Translations under genes and position numbers: made by a program
In this document: positions 41,925-50,313 of the stretch, in pieces
Layout of the letters: every line of letters begins with the position of its first letter
How positions within the stretch are numbered: the first letter of the stretch is position 1
Origin: Pseudosulfitobacter koreensis
GTDB taxonomy: Bacteria > Pseudomonadota > Alphaproteobacteria > Rhodobacterales > Rhodobacteraceae
Reading direction: 5' to 3'
Assembly (NCBI RefSeq): GCF_024733015.1
Contig: NZ_JANKJG010000001.1
Coordinates: forward strand, 124,001-188,000
DNA length: 64,000 nt
The notes under the pieces: model-generated
Told to the model about the DNA's origin: nothing
The model's input: only the letters and a program-made list of their open reading frames with translations
Databases searched by the model: none

Positions 41925-43703
41925 ATGAAAATGACGACCGAAGAAGCATTTGTAAAAACACTGCAAGCGCATGGCATCGAACACGCCTTTGGCATCATCG
42001 GATCGGCCATGATGCCGATCTCGGATCTGTTTCCGCAGGCGGGTATCACGTTCTGGGACTGCGCCCACGAAGGGTCGGCGGGCATGATGTCCGACGGCTA
42101 CACCCGTGCGACTGGCAAGATGTCGATGATGATCGCGCAGAACGGGCCCGGTATCACCAATTTCGTGACCGCCGTGAAAACCGCATACTGGAACCACACG
42201 CCGCTGTTGCTGGTCACCCCGCAGGCCGCGAACAAGACCATTGGCCAGGGCGGGTTTCAGGAAGTCGAGCAGATGAAGCTGTTCGAGGACATGGTCGCCT
42301 ATCAGGAAGAGGTTCGCGATCCGACCCGCGTGGCCGAAGTGCTGACACGCGTGATCGCCAAGGCGAAACGGCTGTCAGGCCCTGCCCAGTTGAACATCCC
42401 CCGCGATTTCTGGACGCAAGTGGTCGATATCGAAATTCCCGAGCCGATCGAGTTCGAGCAATCGCCGGGCGGTGAAAATTCGGTCGCGGCGGCGGCTGCC
42501 CTGCTGTCGCAGGCCAAGAATCCCGTGATCCTGAACGGCGCGGGCGTGGTCCTGTCCAAGGGCGGCATCGCCGCGTCAAAGGATCTGGCCGAGCGTCTGG
42601 ATGCGCCCGTCTGCGTCGGCTACCAGCACAACGACGCCTTTCCCGGATCGCACCCACTGTTCGCGGGGCCGCTGGGCTATAACGGGTCCAAGGCGGGGAT
42701 GGACCTGATCAAGGACGCCGATGTCGTGCTGTGCCTCGGCACCCGTCTGAACCCGTTTTCGACATTGCCGGGCTATGGCATGGATTACTGGCCGACGGCA
42801 GCCAAGATCATTCAGGTCGACATCAACCCCGACCGCATCGGGCTGACCAAGAAGGTCACCGTGGGCATCGTCGGTGACGCCGCCAAGGTGGCAAAGGGCA
42901 TTTTGGCGCAACTCTCTGACGACGCGGGCGATGCAGGCCGCGCGGATCGTAAAGCGCGCATCGCGCAGGCGAAATCCACATGGGCGCAGCAACTGTCCAG
43001 CATGGACCACGAGGACGACGACGAAGGCACCACATGGAACCAGCGCGCCCGCGCCGACAAACCCGACTGGATGAGCCCGCGCATGGCATGGCGCGCGATC
43101 CAGTCCGCCCTGCCGCGCAACGCGATCATCAGCTCGGACATCGGCAACAACTGCGCCATCGGCAACGCGTACCCTGACTTTGACGAGGGCCGCAAATACC
43201 TGGCACCCGGTCTCTTCGGCCCTTGCGGCTATGGCCTGCCCGCCATCGTCGGCGCCAAGATCGGCCAGCCGGATGTGCCCGTGGTCGGCTTTGCCGGAGA
43301 CGGTGCGTTCGGCATCGCGGTGAACGAATTGACGGCGATTGGCCGAGGCGAATGGCCCGCGATCACCCAGGTGGTGTTCCGCAACTATCAATGGGGCGCG
43401 GAAAAGCGCAATTCGACCCTGTGGTTCGACGACAACTTTGTCGGCACCGAGCTGGACACCGAAGTCTCCTATGCGGGCATTGCGCAGGCCTGCGGGCTGC
43501 AAGGTGTCGTTGCGCGCACGATGGAAGAGCTGACAGCGGCCCTGACCAAGGCGGTGGACGACCAGATGAACCACGGCAAGACCACGCTGATCGAAGCGAT
43601 GATCAATCAGGAACTGGGCGAGCCGTTCCGCCGCGACGCGATGAAAAAGCCGGTGTCGGTGGCGGGCGTGTCCAAGGCCGACATGCGCCCGCAATCGGTC
43701 TGA
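41925..43703 (+). CDS. xsc: Sulfoacetaldehyde acetyltransferase
   Basis: A 592-residue thiamine-diphosphate enzyme that converts sulfoacetaldehyde + phosphate to acetyl phosphate + sulfite. Seen: the N-terminal catalytic-glutamate region DCAHEGSAGMMSDGYTRATG, the diphosphate and metal motif GFAGDGAFGIAVNEL to FRNYQWGAEKRN, and the length and start (KMTTEEAFVKTLQAHGIEHAFGIIGSAM in part) typical of Xsc rather than acetolactate synthase. GGAG lies 10 bases before the chosen ATG. ackA follows after 3 bases and then soeABC, so the whole branch that disposes of both products is one transcript. Confidence 0.97.
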   Translation: MKMTTEEAFVKTLQAHGIEHAFGIIGSAMMPISDLFPQAGITFWDCAHEGSAGMMSDGYTRATGKMSMMIAQNGPGITNFVTAVKTAYWNHTPLLLVTPQAANKTIGQGGFQEVEQMKLFEDMVAYQEEVRDPTRVAEVLTRVIAKAKRLSGPAQLNIPRDFWTQVVDIEIPEPIEFEQSPGGENSVAAAAALLSQAKNPVILNGAGVVLSKGGIAASKDLAERLDAPVCVGYQHNDAFPGSHPLFAGPLGYNGSKAGMDLIKDADVVLCLGTRLNPFSTLPGYGMDYWPTAAKIIQVDINPDRIGLTKKVTVGIVGDAAKVAKGILAQLSDDAGDAGRADRKARIAQAKSTWAQQLSSMDHEDDDEGTTWNQRARADKPDWMSPRMAWRAIQSALPRNAIISSDIGNNCAIGNAYPDFDEGRKYLAPGLFGPCGYGLPAIVGAKIGQPDVPVVGFAGDGAFGIAVNELTAIGRGEWPAITQVVFRNYQWGAEKRNSTLWFDDNFVGTELDTEVSYAGIAQACGLQGVVARTMEELTAALTKAVDDQMNHGKTTLIEAMINQELGEPFRRDAMKKPVSVAGVSKADMRPQSV

Positions 43704-43706
43704 GGC

Positions 43707-44807
43707 ATGGCGCGCGCGCATATCCTTGTCATCAATGCGGGATCGTCTTCGATCAAGGCGGCCCTGTTCGACACCGATCTGCACGAGGTCCTGCGGATCG
43801 AGGCGACAGGCATCGGCGGTGCGGGCGAGGTCAGGTCCGGTGACAGCCGGTCGGAAACGCCCCTGCCCGATCACAAAGCAGCACTTGGGGCGATATTCGA
43901 CGCGCTTGCGGCACAAGGCATCGACGCCACCGATCTGCGCGCGGTAGCCCACCGGGTGGTTCACGGCGGGCCGGAATTGACGGCCTCGGCCCGGATCACG
44001 CCGCAGGTGCGCGCCGCCATCGCGGATGCGGTGCCGCTGGCACCTCTGCACAACCCGCACCATTTGGCCGCCATCGACGCGGTTGCCAAACTGATGCCCG
44101 ACCTGCCCCAATGCGCCACCTTCGACACTGCGTTTCATGCGACCAACCCGGATGTGGCGCGCCGCTACGCGGTTCCCGATGTGCCCGAGACAGATGGTTT
44201 GCAACGCTATGGCTTTCACGGCACCAGCTTTGCGGCCCTGGTGAAAGGCTTCGAGGAAACCACCGGCACGCCGTTGCCGCGCCGCCTGCTGGCGCTGCAT
44301 CTGGGCAACGGGGCCTCGCTCTGCGCGATCCGCGAAGGGCAATCGGTGGCGACCACGATGGGATTTTCCCCGCTCAGCGGTCTGACGATGGGCACCCGCG
44401 CCGGCGAGATCGACGCAGGTGCCGTGCTGCATCTGGTCGAAGTCATGGGCGCGGAGGCCGCGAGCGAGATGCTCTATCATGACAGCGGCCTTCTGGGCCT
44501 GTCGGGTATCAGCTCCGACATGCGCACGCTGACCGCCAGCGATGACCCCAGGGCCCGCTTTGCCCGCGAGCATTTCTGCTATTGGATCGCCCGTCAGTCC
44601 GGGTCGATGATCGCCGCGATGCAGGGCCTGGACGGCATCGTGTTCACCGGCGGCATCGGAGAGAACGACGCAGACATCAGGAATAATGTTCTTGCACAGC
44701 TATCATGGTTGGGAAATATTCCCCATTGGGTGATCCCCGCCGCCGAAGAGCAGCAGATCGCCCGCGACGCCATCACGCTGCTGAAGGATCACAGACTTGC
44801 CCCATAA
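43707..44807 (+). CDS. ackA: Acetate kinase
   Basis: A 366-residue acetate kinase, a little shorter than the usual 390-400. Motifs: INAGSSSIKAALF, FDTAFHATNPD, YGFHGTSF, ALHLGNGASL, MGTRAGEIDAG and FTGGIGEND. It would turn the acetyl phosphate from Xsc into acetate + ATP. Most taurine gene clusters carry phosphotransacetylase (pta) at this place, which gives acetyl-CoA. The ATG lies 3 bases after the xsc stop; the 3' end overlaps soeA by 11 bases. Confidence 0.93.
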   Translation: MARAHILVINAGSSSIKAALFDTDLHEVLRIEATGIGGAGEVRSGDSRSETPLPDHKAALGAIFDALAAQGIDATDLRAVAHRVVHGGPELTASARITPQVRAAIADAVPLAPLHNPHHLAAIDAVAKLMPDLPQCATFDTAFHATNPDVARRYAVPDVPETDGLQRYGFHGTSFAALVKGFEETTGTPLPRRLLALHLGNGASLCAIREGQSVATTMGFSPLSGLTMGTRAGEIDAGAVLHLVEVMGAEAASEMLYHDSGLLGLSGISSDMRTLTASDDPRARFAREHFCYWIARQSGSMIAAMQGLDGIVFTGGIGENDADIRNNVLAQLSWLGNIPHWVIPAAEEQQIARDAITLLKDHRLAP

Positions 44808-47619
44808 GCAGCCCACACTGAACCTGTCACCCAAAGTGTCGGACGAGGTCCGCAAGACCACCTGTTACATGTGCGCCTGCCGCTGCGGCATCAACGTCCA
44901 CATGAAGGGCGGCAAGGTCGCCTATATCGAAGGCAACCGTGACCACCCGGTGAACAAGGGCGTGCTTTGCGCCAAGGGCTCGGCCGGCATCATGCAGCAC
45001 AACGCCCCCGCCCGCCTGCGCGCGCCGCTGAAACGTGTGGGCCCGCGCGGCTCGGGCGAATTCGAGGAAATCAGCTGGGACGAGGCGCTGGACATCGCCA
45101 CCGGCTGGCTGGCACCGATCCGCCGCGACAACCCCGAAAAGCTGGCGTTCTTCACCGGACGCGATCAGTCGCAATCGTTCACGTCCTTCTGGGCGCAGAA
45201 CTTCGGCACGCCCAACTACGCGGCCCACGGCGGGTTCTGTTCGGTCAACATGGCGGCGGCGGGCATCTACACGATGGGCGGCGCGTTCTGGGAATTTGGC
45301 CAGCCCGACTGGGACCACACCAAGCTGTTCATGCTGTTCGGCGTCGCGGAAGACCACGACAGCAACCCGATCAAGATGGGCATTGGCAAGATCAAGGCAC
45401 GCGGCGCGCGGGTCATCGGGGTCAACCCGATCCGCACCGGCTATAATGCCGTGGCCGACGACTGGGTCGGGATCACGCCGGGCACCGACGGGCTGTTCAT
45501 CATGGCGCTGATCCACTGCCTGATGAAGGCGGGCAAGATTGATCTGGACTATCTGGCGCGGTTCACCAATGCGCCTTGCCTTGTGAACAGCGACGAGAAA
45601 TCGCCCGAGTACGGCCTGCTTTTGCGCGATCCGGACGGCAAGGAACTGGTGATCGACCGTAACACGGGCAAGCCTGCACCGTTCGACCAGAAAGGCGTGC
45701 GCCCCGATCTGGCCGCCACCCACCGCGCTGCTGGTGTCACGCACCGCCCCGTCATGCACCTGATGGCCGAGCGTTACCTGTCGGATGACCACGCCCCCGA
45801 GGCCGTGGCCGACCGCACCGGTATCTCTGCTGCGCGCATCCGCGCCATCGCGTCGGAACTGGCCCGCGTCGCCTTTGACGAGGCGTTCGAGCTGGATCAT
45901 GCATGGACCGATTTCCGGGGCGAGCACCACACCAAGATGACGGGCCGCCCCGTCAGCTTTCACGCCATGCGCGGTATCAGCGCCCATGCCAACGGCTTTC
46001 AGACCTGCCGCGCGCTGCATGTCTTGCAGATCATCCTCGGTACGGTCGAGGTGCCGGGCGGGTTCCGGTTCAAACCGCCCTACCCCAAGCCCGCGACGGC
46101 GCACCCGAAACCGCATTGCCAGGCCACGTGTAACGGCCCGCTGGATGGCCCGCATCTGGGGTTCGTCCAGGGCCCAGAGGATCTGGCGCTGAAGCCCGAC
46201 GGCACGGCGGCGCGGATCGACAAGGCGTTTACATGGGACAACCCGATGTCGGCCCACGGGCTGATGCACATGGTGATCTCCAACGCGCACGCGGGCGATC
46301 CCTACAAGATCGACACCCTGTTCATGTACATGGCCAACATGGCGTGGAATTCGTCGATGAACACGCGCGGCGTGATCGACATGCTGACCGACACGGACGA
46401 GAGCGGCGACTATGTGATCCCGCGCATCATCTATTCGGATGCGTATAGTTCCGAGATGGTCGCCTATGCCGACCTGATCCTGCCCGACACTACCTATCTG
46501 GAACGCCACGACTGTATCTCGCTGTTGGACCGTCCGATTTGCGAGGCGGACGCCGCCGCCGACGCGATCCGCTGGCCTGTGGTCGAGCCCGACCGCGACG
46601 TGCGCGGGTTCCAGTCGGTGCTGTGCGATCTGGGCGCGCGTCTGGACCTGCCGGGCTTTGTGACCGAAGCGGGCGACCAGAAATACGCAGACTATGCAGA
46701 CTACATCATCAACCACGAACGCCGCCCCGGCATCGGCCCGCTTGCGGGCTGGCGCACGGGCGAACAGGGTCTGACCGCAGGACGCGGTGCGCCGAATGCC
46801 AGCCAGATCGACAATTACATCGAAAACGGCGGCTTTTTCGTCGAGCATATTCCCAAAGGGGCCAACTACTATAAACCGTGGAACATGGCCTATCAGGATT
46901 GGGCCGTGGGCATGGGCCTCTTCGACAAACCACTGCCCTATCTGTTTTCGCTTTACGTCGAGCCGATGCGCAGGTTCCAGTTGGCCGCCGAAGGCCACGG
47001 CGACCGCCAGCCGCCCGATCACCTGCGCGAGCGTATCCGCCGCACGATGGACCCGCTGCCGATCTGGTATGATCCGTCTGGCGACAACCGTGCGGAGGAG
47101 TATCCCATCACCGCGCTGACCCAGCGCCCGATGGCGATGTACCATTCGTGGGGCAGCCAGAACGCATGGCTCCGGCAATTGCACGGGCACAATCCGCTGT
47201 ATCTGCCGCCGAACCTGATGCGGGACAATGGTCTGAAAGACGGCGATTGGGCCACTGTCACATCCCCCCACGGCGAGATCACCGTGCCGGTGCTGGAGAT
47301 GGCGGCGCTGAACCCCAATACCGTCTGGACCTGGAACGCCATCGGCAAACGCAAGGGCGCTTGGGCGCTGGACAAGGACGCGCCCGAGGCCACGAAAGGC
47401 TTTCTGCTGAACCACCTGATCCACGAGCTGCTGCCGCCGAAAGGCGACGGGCTGCGTTGGGCCAATTCCGACCCGATCACCGGACAGGCGGCGTGGTTCG
47501 ACCTGAAGGTGCGCATCGCCAAGGCTGCACCGCAAAACCAGTCGAAACCCGTGATGAAGCCGATCAAATCCCCAGTCGGCCAAGGCCCGGACAATCTGGC
47601 GTGGAAGGTGGGCAAATGA
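44797..47619 (+). CDS. soeA: Sulfite dehydrogenase (quinone), molybdopterin subunit SoeA
   Basis: A 940-residue member of the DMSO reductase superfamily. The N-terminal [4Fe-4S] site uses C23, C26, C30 and C58, followed by molybdopterin domains and a C-terminal molydopterin dinucleotide-binding domain (from about 775, PITALTQRPMAMYHSWGSQNAW). No twin-arginine signal is present, so the subunit faces the cytoplasm, as in SoeABC of purple sulfur bacteria and roseobacters, which oxidise sulfite to sulfate with quinone. The TTG start, with AAGGA 8 bases upstream, overlaps ackA; no ATG allows the first cysteines. SoeB follows in ATGA overlap. A polysulfide or thiosulfate reductase is less likely in this context. 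Confidence 0.92.
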   Translation: MPHKQPTLNLSPKVSDEVRKTTCYMCACRCGINVHMKGGKVAYIEGNRDHPVNKGVLCAKGSAGIMQHNAPARLRAPLKRVGPRGSGEFEEISWDEALDIATGWLAPIRRDNPEKLAFFTGRDQSQSFTSFWAQNFGTPNYAAHGGFCSVNMAAAGIYTMGGAFWEFGQPDWDHTKLFMLFGVAEDHDSNPIKMGIGKIKARGARVIGVNPIRTGYNAVADDWVGITPGTDGLFIMALIHCLMKAGKIDLDYLARFTNAPCLVNSDEKSPEYGLLLRDPDGKELVIDRNTGKPAPFDQKGVRPDLAATHRAAGVTHRPVMHLMAERYLSDDHAPEAVADRTGISAARIRAIASELARVAFDEAFELDHAWTDFRGEHHTKMTGRPVSFHAMRGISAHANGFQTCRALHVLQIILGTVEVPGGFRFKPPYPKPATAHPKPHCQATCNGPLDGPHLGFVQGPEDLALKPDGTAARIDKAFTWDNPMSAHGLMHMVISNAHAGDPYKIDTLFMYMANMAWNSSMNTRGVIDMLTDTDESGDYVIPRIIYSDAYSSEMVAYADLILPDTTYLERHDCISLLDRPICEADAAADAIRWPVVEPDRDVRGFQSVLCDLGARLDLPGFVTEAGDQKYADYADYIINHERRPGIGPLAGWRTGEQGLTAGRGAPNASQIDNYIENGGFFVEHIPKGANYYKPWNMAYQDWAVGMGLFDKPLPYLFSLYVEPMRRFQLAAEGHGDRQPPDHLRERIRRTMDPLPIWYDPSGDNRAEEYPITALTQRPMAMYHSWGSQNAWLRQLHGHNPLYLPPNLMRDNGLKDGDWATVTSPHGEITVPVLEMAALNPNTVWTWNAIGKRKGAWALDKDAPEATKGFLLNHLIHELLPPKGDGLRWANSDPITGQAAWFDLKVRIAKAAPQNQSKPVMKPIKSPVGQGPDNLAWKVGK

Positions 47620-48380
47620 CCGCGCTGCCCGACAAGACCGACCGCAAGCTGGGCCTTGTGATCGACCTGGATACTTGCGTCGGCTGCCATGCCTGCGTGA
47701 TCTCGTGCAAGGGCTGGAACACCGAGAATTACGGCGCGCCGCTGTCTGATCAGGACGCCTATGGCGCGGCCCCCTCGGGCACGTTCCTGAACCGCGTCCA
47801 CAGCTACGAAGTGCAGCCATTGGCAACCTCTGACAAGGTGCAGCCGCCCGCGCAACTGATCCACTTTCCCAAATCCTGCCTGCATTGCGACGACGCGCCC
47901 TGCGTCACCGTCTGCCCCACGGGGGCCAGTTACAAACGGGTCGAGGACGGCATCGTGTTGGTCAACGAAAGCGATTGCATCGGCTGCGGACTGTGCGCCT
48001 GGGCCTGCCCCTATGGCGCGCGCGAAAAGGACGAAGCCGAGGGCGTGATGAAGAAATGCACGCTTTGCGTCGACCGGATCTATAACGAGAACCTGGAAGA
48101 AATCGACCGCGTGCCGACCTGCGTGCGCACCTGCCCGTCGGGCGCGCGCCACTTCGGCGATCTTGCCGACCCCGACAGCCATGTGTCGCGCCTGACAGCC
48201 GAGCGTGGCGGCATGGACCTGATGCCGGAAATGGGCACCAGACCCGTGAACAAGTACCTGCCGCCACGACCCAAGGACGCGCTGCCCGAGATCGACGTGC
48301 TGGCGCCCTATCTGGCCCCCGTGGACGACGCGCCTGGCGGTTTTCTCGGCTGGCTGGACAAGACGCTGGAGAAGCTCTGA
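47616..48380 (+). CDS. soeB: Sulfite dehydrogenase (quinone), iron-sulfur subunit SoeB
   Basis: A 254-residue DmsB-like ferredoxin with sixteen cysteines for four [4Fe-4S] clusters: C21/24/27/31, C88/91/96/100, C121/124/127/131 and C148/151/169/173. It passes electrons from SoeA to the membrane subunit. The start overlaps the soeA stop (ATGA), and soeC begins one base after its stop, a tight translationally coupled unit. It has no export signal, in line with a cytoplasmic complex. Confidence 0.95.
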   Translation: MTALPDKTDRKLGLVIDLDTCVGCHACVISCKGWNTENYGAPLSDQDAYGAAPSGTFLNRVHSYEVQPLATSDKVQPPAQLIHFPKSCLHCDDAPCVTVCPTGASYKRVEDGIVLVNESDCIGCGLCAWACPYGAREKDEAEGVMKKCTLCVDRIYNENLEEIDRVPTCVRTCPSGARHFGDLADPDSHVSRLTAERGGMDLMPEMGTRPVNKYLPPRPKDALPEIDVLAPYLAPVDDAPGGFLGWLDKTLEKL

Positions 48381-48381
48381 G

Positions 48382-49254
48382 ATGCACCCGGCGCCTTCCG
48401 TCATCATCTTCACCACGTTTTCAGGCCTTGGCTTTGGCCTGCTGGCATGGCTGGGACTGGGATTTCCAGACGTCACCGGATGGTCGGCCTTTGCCTTTTT
48501 CACCATCGCCTATGTCTGTGCCGTGGGCGGGCTGATGGCGTCCGCCTTTCACCTTGGCCGCCCCGAACGCGCACTCAAGGCGTTCACCCAGTGGCGGACA
48601 AGTTGGCTGAGCCGCGAGGCCGTCACATCTGTCGCGGCGCTGCTGGTGATGGGCGTCTATGCCATCGGCACGATCTTTTTCGACAAGGCCCTGCCGCTGG
48701 TCGGGGTCATCGGTGCTGCGCTATCGCTGCTGACGGTCTTCACCACCTCGATGATCTACGCACAACTCAAGACCGTGCCGCGCTGGCACACGGCCCTGAC
48801 GCCGGTGATGTTTCTGGCGCTGGCCATTGCGGGCGGTGCACTGCTGGCCGGAGAGGTGACCACCGCCGCCGTGTTGCTGGCATTGGCGGGCGTCGTGGTG
48901 ATGGCGACGTGGCTACACGGCGATGGCGCCTTTGCACGATCAGGCACGACGCTGGCCACCGCCACGGGCCTGGGCTCCATCGGGACGCCCCGCGCGTTCG
49001 AGCCGCCGCACACCGGCACCAACTATCTGCTGCGTGAATTCGTGTTCGTCGTGGGCCGCAAGCACGGGACCAAGCTGCGGATCATCGCCTTTACCCTCGC
49101 CATAGCTCTGCCCGTGATCCTGCTGCTGGTCCCCTTTTCGCATTGGCTGGCTGCGGTTGCCGTCCTGAGCCACGTTGCGGGCGTTCTGGTCACCCGCTGG
49201 CTGTTCTTTGCGCAGGCCGAGCATGTGGTAGGGCTGTACTACGGCAAACGGTAA
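48382..49254 (+). CDS. soeC: Sulfite dehydrogenase (quinone), membrane anchor SoeC
   Basis: A 290-residue DmsC-type protein with about eight hydrophobic helices and the family blocks FHLGRPERALKAFTQWRTSWLSREA and FEPPHTGTNYLLREFVF. It anchors SoeAB to the cytoplasmic membrane and delivers electrons to ubiquinone. It ends in LYYGKR, and a hairpin overlaps its stop codon. It is the last gene of xsc-ackA-soeABC. Confidence 0.93.
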   Translation: MHPAPSVIIFTTFSGLGFGLLAWLGLGFPDVTGWSAFAFFTIAYVCAVGGLMASAFHLGRPERALKAFTQWRTSWLSREAVTSVAALLVMGVYAIGTIFFDKALPLVGVIGAALSLLTVFTTSMIYAQLKTVPRWHTALTPVMFLALAIAGGALLAGEVTTAAVLLALAGVVVMATWLHGDGAFARSGTTLATATGLGSIGTPRAFEPPHTGTNYLLREFVFVVGRKHGTKLRIIAFTLAIALPVILLLVPFSHWLAAVAVLSHVAGVLVTRWLFFAQAEHVVGLYYGKR

Positions 49255-49279
49255 AGGGGCCGCGGATCGCAGCCCCTTT
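49253..49279. terminator. Hairpin between convergent soeC and dapA
   Basis: AAAGGGGC and GCCCCTTT form an 8-bp stem around an 11-base loop. The A and T ends of the stem make it usable in both directions. Confidence 0.65.
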
Positions 49280-49308
49280 CAGGTAAAACCAGACGTTTTG
49301 TGCAATAC

Positions 49309-50181
49309 TTACAACAGGCCCGCGTGTGCCAGCGCCTTGTCGACCAGCGCCCGCGTGGATTCGGTCAGCGGCACGTGCGGCAGGCGCACTTCGGCGCTGC
49401 ACAGACCCAGACGCGACATCGCGTATTTCACCCCGACCAGACCCGGTTCGGTAAAGATCGCCTTGTGCAGCGGCATCAGTTTGTCCTGCAACGCCAAAGC
49501 CTTGGCATAGTCACCTGCAGCACAGGCGGCCTGCACATCAGCGCAGAGCTTCGGTGCGACGTTCGCGGTGACCGAGATGCAGCCGACGCCGCCCTGGGCG
49601 TTGAAGCCATGCGCGGTGCCGTCCTCGCCCGACAGCTGGATGAAATCCGGCCCGCACATCATCCGCTGGTCGTTGACCCGTTGCAGATCGCCGGTGGCAT
49701 CCTTGACACCTACGATCCGCTCCATCTTGGCCAGTTCCGCCATCGTCGCATTCGAGATGTCCACGACGGACCGGCCCGGAATGTTGTACACAATGATCGG
49801 TAATTTGCACGCATCGTGAACGGCGGCGAAATGGGCGATCACGCCCGCCTGTGTCGGCTTGTTGTAATAGGGCGTCACCACCAGCACCGCGTCGGCACCC
49901 GCAGCTTCGGCGTGGCGGGCCAGACGCACGGATTCGACCGTATTGTTCGACCCGGCACCCGCAATCACCTTGATCCGGCCGGCGGCGGCCTTGACCACCT
50001 CCTCGACGACCTTGTCGTGTTCGCCATGCGACAGTGTCGGGCTTTCGCCGGTCGTGCCCACGGGCACCAGCCCCGAAGAACCCTGTTCGATCTGCCAATC
50101 CACCAGCTTCTTGAGCGTGTCCAGATCCAGTGCGCCGTCCTGGAACGGCGTGACGAGTGCGGGCATGGAACCCTTGAACAT
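49309..50181 (-). CDS. dapA: 4-hydroxy-tetrahydrodipicolinate synthase
   Basis: A 290-residue DapA: MPALVTPF start, GTTGESPTL (phosphate-loop-like threonines), the catalytic tyrosine in VYNIPGRS, the Schiff-base lysine in [10 protein letters not shown] and the conserved [10 protein letters not shown]. It condenses pyruvate with aspartate semialdehyde in lysine and peptidoglycan precursor synthesis. I chose ATG at MFKGSM with AAGGAG 7 bases upstream; a GTG two codons earlier is too close to it. It is divergent from the lytic transglycosylase gene. Confidence 0.96.
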   Translation of the reverse strand: MFKGSMPALVTPFQDGALDLDTLKKLVDWQIEQGSSGLVPVGTTGESPTLSHGEHDKVVEEVVKAAAGRIKVIAGAGSNNTVESVRLARHAEAAGADAVLVVTPYYNKPTQAGVIAHFAAVHDACKLPIIVYNIPGRSVVDISNATMAELAKMERIVGVKDATGDLQRVNDQRMMCGPDFIQLSGEDGTAHGFNAQGGVGCISVTANVAPKLCADVQAACAAGDYAKALALQDKLMPLHKAIFTEPGLVGVKYAMSRLGLCSAEVRLPHVPLTESTRALVDKALAHAGLL

Positions 50182-50313
50182 ATTCACGCTCCTTTTTTCA
50201 GTGTCATGGCCGAATTTGGCCGGATTTCATGACCCTGCCGCAGACGTGAGTTGCAGAGCCGCGCCAAGATCATATGTTGGAACGCACTAGCCTTGCCACG
50301 ACAGGAAATGCAA

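Noticed and set aside
42576..44573. A 665-codon open frame opposite xsc and ackA
   Set aside because: Same shadow effect; it crosses two proven genes on the other strand and has no motif.
44827..47826. A 999-codon open frame on the strand opposite soeA
   Set aside because: It is a shadow of GC-rich third codon positions. The plus frame has all cofactor motifs and tight operon spacing; the antisense product is arginine, histidine and alanine-rich with no family signature.
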